DNA from: Pseudomonas sp. MWU13-2100
GTDB taxonomy: Bacteria; Pseudomonadota; Gammaproteobacteria; Pseudomonadales; Pseudomonadaceae
Assembly: GCF_023242365.1 (NCBI RefSeq)
Contig: NZ_JALLIX010000025.1
Coordinates: forward strand, 1 to 64,000
Direction: 5' to 3'
Length of the DNA: 64,000 bases
The position numbers were made by a program, and so were the translations under genes. Below, piece by piece: positions 33,073 to 42,800 of the stretch. Every line of letters starts with the position of its first letter. The stretch's first letter is position 1. Under the pieces are notes generated by a model. The model worked only from the letters and a program-made list of their open reading frames with translations. It ran no database searches and was not told the DNA's origin.

Positions 33073-33723
33073 ATGGATAAATGGATAGCATTGGTGAAGG
33101 CCAAGCTCGAAGAGCTTCGTCTTTCGCAGGAAAAACTTGGCGAACGCCTGGACATCACCCAGGGCGGCGTTGGTCATTGGCTGAACAAAAGGCGCAAGCC
33201 TGATCTGGTGATGATGAACAAGGTCCTCCAGGCGCTGGGCCTGGGGCACCTGGAGGTGGTCCTGTTGATTCGTGACCGTACGGTGGCGGCCCAGGCCCCT
33301 GAAGAACGTGACGAACAGGTCTACGATATCACCTCGGCGTTTCGCTACCCGGTCAGCGACTGGCAGGCGGTCGCCACGTTGCAGGATTCGGCCCGGGGCG
33401 AGTACGTCGGGCGTTATGAAGTGACCGATCATTACGCCCCGGCGGCGTTCTGGTTGCAGGTGGTGGGCGATGCGATGACGGCGCCGTCCGGCACCAGTGT
33501 GCCCGAGGGCATGATGGTGCTGGTGGACCCGGATCGGGAGGTCGAGGTCGGCAGCCTGGTGGTTGCCCGTTTGCACGAGGGCGAGGAGGCGATTTTCCGT
33601 CAGTGGATGGAGGAGGGCGGGCAACCCTACCTCAAGCCGTTGAACCCGACCTGGCCGAAGATTCCGGTCACCGAGGATTGCTGCGTGATTGGCGTGGTGG
33701 TACAGGCGACCGCGAAATTCTGA
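33073..33723 (+). CDS. PrtR/LexA-like repressor with a degenerate S24 peptidase site
   Basis: A 216-residue protein: XRE helix-turn-helix (about 4-60, QEKLGERLDITQGGVGHWLN) and a C-terminal S24/LexA-type domain (about 95-212). It strongly resembles the pyocin repressor PrtR in the DNA-binding start MDKWIALVKAK and in MTAP and FLKPLNP-like motifs. However, the usual GDSM is VVGDAM (Ala134) and the usual VVAKL is VVARL (Arg166). Both the nucleophilic serine and general-base lysine are replaced, so RecA-driven self-cleavage should not occur. It probably acts as a constitutive or ligand-controlled repressor. No pyocin genes are nearby. Confidence 0.83.
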   Translation: MDKWIALVKAKLEELRLSQEKLGERLDITQGGVGHWLNKRRKPDLVMMNKVLQALGLGHLEVVLLIRDRTVAAQAPEERDEQVYDITSAFRYPVSDWQAVATLQDSARGEYVGRYEVTDHYAPAAFWLQVVGDAMTAPSGTSVPEGMMVLVDPDREVEVGSLVVARLHEGEEAIFRQWMEEGGQPYLKPLNPTWPKIPVTEDCCVIGVVVQATAKF

Positions 33724-33753
33724 AGGCCGGCTCCGTTCGTGACGCGTTCACCT

Positions 33754-33841
33754 GTGGGAGCGGAGCTTGCCCGCGAAGAACCATGACGCGGTGCACCTGA
33801 TACACCGCAGCGCATTCTTCGCGGGCAAGCTCCGCTCCCAC
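33754..33841. repeat. REP pair
   Basis: GTGGGAGCGGAGCTTGCCCG and its exact inverse GGCAAGCTCCGCTCCCAC flank about 38 bp between the convergent repressor and liuD genes. Confidence 0.88.
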
Positions 33842-33874
33842 AAAAGCCGTGCTCACACACACGCTTGGTTGCAG

Positions 33875-35821
33875 TCAGGATTCCAGTTCCACCAACGCGC
33901 TGCCTTCGCTGACCATTTCGCCTTCCTGACAATACAGCGCCTTGATCACGCCCGCCTGGGGCGCACGGATGCTGTGTTCCATCTTCATCGCCTCCAGCAC
34001 CACCAACTGGGCCCCGGCCTCGACGCTTTGCCCGACCGTCACCAGCACCCGCACGATGCTGCCGTTCATCGGCGCGCCCAGGCCACCCTGATGGCCGTGG
34101 CCGCTGTCGACGGCGGCAATCGGGTCGAAGCGAGTGATCTTGTGGCACTCGCCCTGCCAGTCCAGGTAGAGCCCGTCGGCACTGCGGATCACCCGATGCC
34201 GACGGCGAACGCCGGCCTGTTCCGTCGACAGGTATTCCCCGTGCAGTTCAAACCGGGTGTCCAGCGTCAGGCCGACGGCCCGGTCCTCGCCGTCGCAGCT
34301 CAGGTGCACCACGCTTTGCGCTGGCAGTCCGCTGCGAAAACCGTTGCCCTGGGCCCAGGGTGAGGCCGGGTCGTCCGCCCTTACGCCAGGGGCCTGGCCC
34401 TGCATGAAGGCCTGGGCGGCCGCCTGCCAGAACTCATCGGTCCGCGCCTCCGGCTGCGGCAGCAGGTCTTCCTGATAGCGCGGAATAAAGCCGGTATCCA
34501 GCTCTGCCGCGGCAAACGCCGGATGGGCGACGATCCGCCGGAGGAAGCCGAGGTTGGTTTTCAGCCCGCCAATCACGAACTCGTCGAGCATCGCCAGCAA
34601 ACGCAGGCGCGCCTGCTCGCGGGTCTCGCCCCAGGCGATCAGCTTGCCGAGCATCGGGTCGTAGAACGGCGAGACGCTGTCGCCCTCGGCCACGCCGCTG
34701 TCAACCCGGCGCCCGGCTCCCGGCGCCGACTCGCGATAGAGCTCCAGGCACCCGGTGGCCGGCAGGAAATCATGGCCCGGGTCTTCGGCATACAGACGCA
34801 CTTCGATGGCATGGCCGTGCAGCGGTACCTGCGCCTGGGTGATCGGCAGCACTTCACCGCAGGCCACGCGAATCTGCCAGGCCACCAGGTCGAGGCCGGT
34901 TATGGCTTCGGTGACCGGGTGCTCGACCTGCAGGCGGGTGTTCATCTCCATGAAGAAGAAGTCGCCACGGGCGTCCAGCAGGAACTCCACGGTGCCGGCA
35001 CCGACATAACCGATGGCCTGGGCCGCGCGCACCGCTGCCTCGCCCATGGCCTGGCGCAGTTCCGCGCTCAGCCCCGGCGCCGGGGCTTCCTCGACGACTT
35101 TCTGGTGACGGCGCTGGATCGAGCAGTCGCGCTCGTTGAGGTACAGGCAGTGGCCGTGCTGGTCGGCGAACACCTGGATCTCCACATGGCGCGGCTTGAG
35201 CAGGTATTTCTCCACCAGCATCCGCGAATCGCCGAAGGACGATTGCGCTTCACGCTGGGCCGAGGCCAGGGCTTCGGCTAGCTGGCTGACGTCCTCGACC
35301 ACTTTCATGCCCTTGCCGCCACCGCCGGCGGTGGCCTTGAGCAGTACCGGGTAGCCGATGCGCTCGGCGGCGGCGCGGAAGGTCTCCAGGTCCTGCGCGG
35401 TGCCGTGATAACCCGGCACCAGCGGTACTCCGGCGGTTTCCATCAGGGCCTTGGCCGCGGACTTGCTGCCCATGGCATCGATGGCGCTGGCGGGCGGGCC
35501 GAGGAAGACCAGGCCGGCGGCCTCGATGGCCCGGGCAAAGCCGGCGTTTTCCGAAAGGAAACCGTAACCGGGGTGGATCGCCTGGGCGCCGCTGGCCTGG
35601 GCGGCGGTGATCAGCTTGTCGATCTGCAGGTAGCTCTCGGCGGCCTTGCTGCCCCCCAGGTCGACACGGATATCGGCTTCACGGCTATGCCGGGCGTCAC
35701 GGTCGACGGTGCTGTGCACGGCGACGGTGGTCAGGCCCAGGGCCTTGGCGGTGCGCATCACCCGGCAGGCGATTTCGCCGCGATTGGCCACCAGGATGGA
35801 AGTGATCACGGGCGTGTTCAT
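33875..35821 (-). CDS. liuD: LiuD methylcrotonyl-CoA carboxylase biotin-containing alpha subunit
   Basis: A 648-residue protein with biotin carboxylase domains (about 5-450; ILVANRGEIACRV start, ATP-grasp glycine loop TAGGGGKGMKVV) and a C-terminal biotinyl domain with EAMKMEHS, biotin on Lys613. Together with LiuB it carboxylates 3-methylcrotonyl-CoA in leucine and isovalerate catabolism. The ATG overlaps the liuC stop codon. It is the last gene of liuABCD. AtuF, the geranyl-CoA homologue, is expected elsewhere with the atu genes. Confidence 0.9.
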   Translation of the reverse strand: MNTPVITSILVANRGEIACRVMRTAKALGLTTVAVHSTVDRDARHSREADIRVDLGGSKAAESYLQIDKLITAAQASGAQAIHPGYGFLSENAGFARAIEAAGLVFLGPPASAIDAMGSKSAAKALMETAGVPLVPGYHGTAQDLETFRAAAERIGYPVLLKATAGGGGKGMKVVEDVSQLAEALASAQREAQSSFGDSRMLVEKYLLKPRHVEIQVFADQHGHCLYLNERDCSIQRRHQKVVEEAPAPGLSAELRQAMGEAAVRAAQAIGYVGAGTVEFLLDARGDFFFMEMNTRLQVEHPVTEAITGLDLVAWQIRVACGEVLPITQAQVPLHGHAIEVRLYAEDPGHDFLPATGCLELYRESAPGAGRRVDSGVAEGDSVSPFYDPMLGKLIAWGETREQARLRLLAMLDEFVIGGLKTNLGFLRRIVAHPAFAAAELDTGFIPRYQEDLLPQPEARTDEFWQAAAQAFMQGQAPGVRADDPASPWAQGNGFRSGLPAQSVVHLSCDGEDRAVGLTLDTRFELHGEYLSTEQAGVRRRHRVIRSADGLYLDWQGECHKITRFDPIAAVDSGHGHQGGLGAPMNGSIVRVLVTVGQSVEAGAQLVVLEAMKMEHSIRAPQAGVIKALYCQEGEMVSEGSALVELES

Positions 35822-36636
35822 CAGCGCGGCTCCTTGGCGGTGGACTCGGCTTGCCAGCTCGGCGGGCGTTTTTGCAGGAAGGCCCGCAAGCCTTCCTGGC
35901 CTTCGGCACTGACGCGGATGCGGGCAATGGCGTTTTCGCAATAGCGGCGCCGCGCCGGACTGAGCTCACCGCTGCCGATTTCGCGCAGCAGTTCCTTGCT
36001 GACGCGCATGGCTTGCGGGCTGTTGAGCAACAGATTGGCAGTCCAGGCTTCGACCTGCTGCTCCAGTTCGCTGGCCGGACAGGTTTCGGACAACAGGCCC
36101 AGCTCGCGGGCCCGCAGACCGTTGAAGCGCTCGGCGGTCAGGGCGTAGCGGCGCGCGGCGCGCTCGCCGATGGCCTGGACCACGAACGGGCTGATCACCG
36201 CCGGGGCCAGGCCGATGCGCACTTCCGAGAGGCAGAACTGCGCATCGTCGCTACCGATGGCCATGTCACAGGCACCGACCAGACCGAGGGCGCCGCCATA
36301 GGCCGCGCCCTGGACCACGGCCAGGGTCGGGATTTTCAACCTGGCCAGGTTGTACATCAGTTCGGCCAGTTCGCGGGCGTCGTCGAGATTGGTGGCGTAG
36401 TCGAGTTGGGCCGACTGCTGCATCCAGGCCAGGTCGGCGCCGGCGCTGAAGTGCCGGCCACGGCCGCGCAGCACCAGGAAACGCAGGGCGGCGTTGCCCT
36501 GGACTTTGTCCAGGGCGAGGATCAGCTCGCGGATCATCTCGGCGTTGAAGGCGTTGTTCTTTTCTTCGCGGCTCAGCCACAAGGTGGCGAAGCCCCGGGG
36601 GTCGATCTGCAGTTCGAGGGTGTTGAAGTCGGTCAT
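35821..36636 (-). CDS. liuC: LiuC 3-methylglutaconyl-CoA hydratase
   Basis: A 271-residue crotonase. FSAGADLAWM forms the first oxyanion-hole part, and YGGALGLVGACDMAIG and FCLSEVRIGLAPAVISPFV hold the second and the catalytic acids. It hydrates 3-methylglutaconyl-CoA to HMG-CoA, the step after LiuB/D. It sits between liuB and liuD, overlapping liuD by one base. A 148-bp gap with a single REP arm (GCCGGCAAGCCGGCTCCTAC, about 36710-36730) separates it from liuB. Confidence 0.88.
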   Translation of the reverse strand: MTDFNTLELQIDPRGFATLWLSREEKNNAFNAEMIRELILALDKVQGNAALRFLVLRGRGRHFSAGADLAWMQQSAQLDYATNLDDARELAELMYNLARLKIPTLAVVQGAAYGGALGLVGACDMAIGSDDAQFCLSEVRIGLAPAVISPFVVQAIGERAARRYALTAERFNGLRARELGLLSETCPASELEQQVEAWTANLLLNSPQAMRVSKELLREIGSGELSPARRRYCENAIARIRVSAEGQEGLRAFLQKRPPSWQAESTAKEPR

Positions 36637-36784
36637 GGTGTCGGGTCCTGTGCAGCTTTTGTTGGCGCTGGATTGCCACTGGTGAGGATGTTGTCCTTGC
36701 CGCCGCCATCGCCGGCAAGCCGGCTCCTACAAGGGTTGGCGTTTTCTCCGAGCGTCTGGGCAGGCGCGAACCGGCGGCTGACGG

Positions 36785-38392
<1,608 letters not shown>

Positions 38393-38403
38393 GTGCGCGC
38401 CCC

Positions 38404-39567
38404 TCAGCGGGTTTCGTTGAACAGTTCGCGGCCGATCAGCATGCGGCGGATCTCGCTGGTGCCGGCGCCGATTTCATACAGTTTGGCGTCGCGCAGCAGG
38501 CGTCCGGCGGGGAACTCGTTGATGTAGCCGTTGCCGCCAAGGATCTGGATCGCGTCGAGGGCCATCTGGGTCGCGCGCTCGGCGCTGTAGAGGATCACCC
38601 CGGCGGCGTCCTTGCGGGTGGTCTCGCCGCGTTCGCAGGCCTGGGCCACCGCATACAGGTAGGCGCGGCTGGCATTGAGTTGGGTGTACATGTCGGCGAC
38701 CTTGCCCTGGATCAGCTGGAATTCGCCGATGCTCTGGCCGAACTGCTTGCGGTCGTGGATATAGGGCACCACCAGGTCCATGCAGGCCTGCATGATCCCG
38801 GTCGGGCCGCCGGAGAGCACCACGCGTTCGTAGTCGAGGCCGCTCATCAGCACCTTCACGCCGCCATTGAGGACGCCGAGGATATTTTCTTCCGGCACTT
38901 CGACGTCATCGAAGAACAGCTCGCAGGTGTTGGAGCCGCGCATGCCGAGCTTGTCGAACTTGTTGCTGCGGCTGAAGCCTTTCCAGTCGCGCTCGACGAT
39001 AAAGGCGGTGATGCCGTGGGCGCCCTTTTCCGGCTCGGTCTTGGCATAAATCACATAGGTGTTGGCGTCGGGACCGTTGGTGATCCAGGTCTTGCTGCCA
39101 TTGAGCACGTAGCGCTCGCCGCGTTTGTCGGCGCGCAGTTTCATCGAGACCACGTCGGAGCCGGCGTTGGGTTCGCTCATGGCCAGGGCGCCGACATGCT
39201 CGCCGCTGATCAGCTTGGGCAGGTACTGGGTTTTCTGCTGGTGATTGCCGTTGCGGTTGATCTGGTTGACGCAGAGGTTGGAGTGGGCGCCGTAGGAAAG
39301 GGCGACCGAGGCCGAGCCGCGGCTGACTTCTTCCATCACCAGCACATGGGCCAGGTAACCCAGGCCGGCGCCGCCGTACTCTTCCGGGACCGTGATGCCG
39401 AGCAGGCCCATGTCGCCGAACTTGCGCCACATGTCGGCGGGGAACAGGTTGTCCACGTCAATCTGCGCGGCCCGCGGCGCCAGCTCCCGGGCGACAAAGG
39501 TCTGCACCTGGTCACGGAGCATGTCGAGGGTTTCACCGAGGGCGAAGTTCAGGGTCGGATAGCTCAT
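38404..39567 (-). CDS. liuA: LiuA isovaleryl-CoA dehydrogenase
   Basis: A 387-residue acyl-CoA dehydrogenase of the isovaleryl-CoA group. Marks are LGITVPEEYGGAG, AMSEPNAGSDVVSMK, the likely catalytic glutamate in SGLDYERVVLSGGP, and the C-terminal QILGGNGYINEFP. It feeds electrons to ETF. It is the first gene of liuABCD. A perfect 26-bp palindrome just upstream is its LiuR-type operator. Canonically liuR lies directly upstream of liuA, but here a large effector-like gene is there instead. Confidence 0.92.
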   Translation of the reverse strand: MSYPTLNFALGETLDMLRDQVQTFVARELAPRAAQIDVDNLFPADMWRKFGDMGLLGITVPEEYGGAGLGYLAHVLVMEEVSRGSASVALSYGAHSNLCVNQINRNGNHQQKTQYLPKLISGEHVGALAMSEPNAGSDVVSMKLRADKRGERYVLNGSKTWITNGPDANTYVIYAKTEPEKGAHGITAFIVERDWKGFSRSNKFDKLGMRGSNTCELFFDDVEVPEENILGVLNGGVKVLMSGLDYERVVLSGGPTGIMQACMDLVVPYIHDRKQFGQSIGEFQLIQGKVADMYTQLNASRAYLYAVAQACERGETTRKDAAGVILYSAERATQMALDAIQILGGNGYINEFPAGRLLRDAKLYEIGAGTSEIRRMLIGRELFNETR

Positions 39568-39616
39568 GAGGCACCTTTTGTTATGGGTTGAGCAAGGCGT
39601 TGGTGTGGGGCGTTAT

Positions 39617-39642
39617 TCACCTTTACGTTAACGTAAAGGTGA
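39617..39642. promoter_or_regulatory. LiuR-type operator of liuABCD
   Basis: A perfect 26-bp palindrome with the core TTTACGTTAACGTAAA ends 50 bp upstream of the liuA ATG. The core agrees with that before liuR in the pattern TTNACGTNNACGTNAA, so the same MerR regulator probably binds both. Confidence 0.85.
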
Positions 39643-39701
39643 TGGCTCCGACTGTCAATCGGACATTTTTGCCGGACGGTCCCGTCCCGGGTGCGGTCCG
39701 T

Positions 39702-39785
39702 GTGGGAGCCGGCTTGCCGGCGATGGGGCCGGCAAGTCCGGCATCGATCTTGCGGACGTCATCGCCGGCAAGCCGGCTCCTACAG
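39702..39785. repeat. REP pair
   Basis: GTGGGAGCCGGCTTGCCGGC and GCCGGCAAGCCGGCTCC form an inverted pair between the effector-like gene's 3' end and liuA's promoter. It can block read-through from the effector gene into liuA. Confidence 0.85.
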
Positions 39786-39808
39786 GGGCGGTGTCTGGCC
39801 TGAGGGAT

Positions 39809-42800
39809 TCAGCTCGCCAGCCCGTGCTCGCGTAACGCCGCTTCGGTCAGGCGCTCCAACTCGTCGTTGTACTCACGTGCGATGGCTTCATAGAGGGCCT
39901 GGTATTCGGCGTCGGTCATGCTCCGGGCAAACACCTCCGACTCGGGCTTGCCCAGGGTCGCGGCCGCCGCTTTCATCGCTGCTTCCAGCCTGGCCTTTTC
40001 ATCCGCCGACAGCTTGCCGTTGTTGAACCAGCGTTCCTCTGCCGTTTGCAGATCCACCAGTGCATCGCTCTTTTGTTCGCGCAGCGTCTCTTTCTGGCTG
40101 AGCTCCTGCAGGTACTGGATCTCCAGGTAGTCCTTCCAGAATGCCTGCTTGACGATCTGCCTGACGGCATCCCCGGGTTGCGATTCCTGTTGCAGGATGG
40201 CCAGGTAAGCCTTGTCCAACTGGCTCTGACTGACACGGGCAACGTCCTCGTAAACCATCTTCGAAGCCTGCCAGGGCAGTACCAGTCGCTCGGCCAGACC
40301 GACGCGATAGGCCAGGTAGATTTCCGCTTCGTCGGGATCCGCGCCCTCGGCCCTGCGCTTGGCGATCAGTGCCCGGGCGTGCCCGTTGACGCGATCCAGG
40401 CGTGCCTTGCCCTTGGCCAGTCGCAGCAGTTTCAATTCGATCCGTTGGGCCTCCGGTTCGGCATAGGCCTCATACAACAACACGTCGAAGCCCATGTCGC
40501 TGAAGGCCACGGTCATGCCGTCGACACAGGCGTCCGGTTGCGGCGCGCTGGCCTTGAGGAAGAGCTTCTCGCGCAGTGCGGTATCCTCGACTGCGGCCCG
40601 GACCATGCGCCGGACCTTGTCCACGAGGGCCGGGCGGGTGACCTTGTCCTCATAATCGGCGGATTGTTCCAGGTCGCTGATCACCCGGAAAAATGCTTCG
40701 GACTGATCGACCGGCTCCTCGGCGGCCAGGCGCGTCCAGGCATCGCGAAAGGCCTGCTGTTCCTCGGGCGCGAGCCTGTACAACCAGGCACTCTCATCCC
40801 GTTGCACGGTGCCACGGGAGCCCCAGCGGTCATGCGCCGGTTCGTCGTCGCTGCTCAGGTCGGCTTCCGGGTCCGAGTCGGTCGGCAGGTCCAGGCCCAG
40901 GTCGATATCGGTTTCGGCATGGTAGCTCGCGACGTCGTCCAGGGCGCTGGTCCCGATGGGGTTGCCATGGAGGTTGAGGGTACTGGCGATTCGTTGGCCC
41001 CGTTGGCTGAGATTCAGCAGCGTGCTCGGCACCGTGGTGAGCTGGTTCGTACCCAGGTCCAGGCGGGCCAGGGCCGGCAGCCGCTCGTAGCCGGTCGGCC
41101 AGGTGGCGAGCCCACAGCCGTGCAGGTCGATGCGGGTCAGACCGAGCAGCGTGGAGAAATCCGGTGTGCGCCCCAGTCCCGGATTGTTGGCCAGGTTCAG
41201 ATCCGTCAGACGGGTCATCGCGGACAGCAGCGCGGCGGTTTCTTCGCTCAGGACGATATTGTTGTTGCTCAGGCTGAGGTGGGTCAGCCGGGTCATCGAA
41301 CCCAGCGCCGATGGCACCTCGGTCAGGGCTCCGCCACTGAGGTACAGCCGGTTCAACTGCGGGAAATGGCCGAGGAAGCTGTTCAACCCCGTGGTGATAT
41401 CCGGGTGGGCCAGGCTCAGGTACAGCTCGGTGACATGGCTGAAGTCGGCCGTGAGGACCGGCAGCCGAGCGTCGCGGTCGTAAAGGACAATGTTGAGCCG
41501 GTAACCGTCCAGGGTGGCGCGTTGGCCGGGTTCCCGGCGCCAGCATTCCTTGAAGGTTCTGGCGATATGGCTTTTGAGCATCACTGTCTCCGCGGGAGCC
41601 GGCGGTGTGCCGATCCAGGCTTCGAGTTCCGTGCACAGGGTGTTGTACTCGCTCTCCAGTTGTTCGAGGCGTTGCACCGCCGCACCTTCGTTCAGCCCGC
41701 GCAATTGGAGGAAGGTCTCGACCGCCTGCCAGGAATGCGTGGGGTAAAGGCATTGGGCAAGCTCGGTGAAGGCCGAGGAGCGACTGCCCAGGGGCCGGCC
41801 GCCGACGCCGCGACCGCTGAGTGGATAACCGAGCCGGCCGTCGGCCAGGCGCATCGGCGGAACGTAGCCGGGCTTGATCGGCGGCAGGCCGAGGCGTGTT
41901 CCCAGCTCCTTGGCGCTGGGCAAGGGTTGCTTGAGCACTGTTCGTTTCAGCTTGCCGGCCTCGTGGGTGCCGGGAAATCCCAGGGCCTTGCGCTCGGCGT
42001 CGGGCAGGGCGTGCAGGACGCTGCCGTACAGGTCGTCGGGGCCGTGCAGTTCCTGGCCGAGGGCATCATGGGCTTCGTAGAGATCGCCTTTTTTGACCAG
42101 CACCTTGTGAATCGTCGCCTGCTCCGGACCGAGGCTGTCGAGCAAGCGGCCACTGAAGGACAACTCGCGTATCTCCAGGCGCACCTGCTTCGACCAGCCC
42201 GGCAGCTTGCCGAGTTGGCCCAGGATGATCCTGTCGGTGTCGGGGTTGCGCGCCGCATCGAGGTAAAGTCCCTCCACGGCCCGCCCCAGGCGCAGGTTAC
42301 GGCCGTAGTGCCGGGCCTCCTCGGCGAGCCGCAAGGGCACGCGTCGCGCCTCGACCAGCAGCTTGTACTCGGGCGGACTGGCGTGCCGGAGCAATTCCTC
42401 GGCGATGCTGCCCGGCAGGCTCGGAAAGTCGCGCCGGATCACGGCGACGGCAGGGTTCTCGGACTGGGTTCGATAGCGATAGTGCGAATCGAACAGTGCT
42501 GCCCGGCGGTTGGCGGCCTGTGCCGCGAGTTTGCGCCTGAGCGCCACGGTGCGGGCGTCCAGGCTGATGGGGCCGGCACCGAAGTCTTCGCCCAGCAAGC
42601 CGCGAATTTCCGCTTCGTCGAGTTTCTCCAGAACGTTGCGCAGCAGCTGGTTGGCATCGAGTCCTGGCCAGCCGAGGTCGATGCGTTGCAACGCTTGCAC
42701 CTGGCCGGCGGGGTATTCCTTCAGCGGCACACCGTGTCGATCCAGCAGCCGCAGTACCTTCGAACGCGGCCAGACCGCTTCGCTGGTGAGCAATTGCAGT

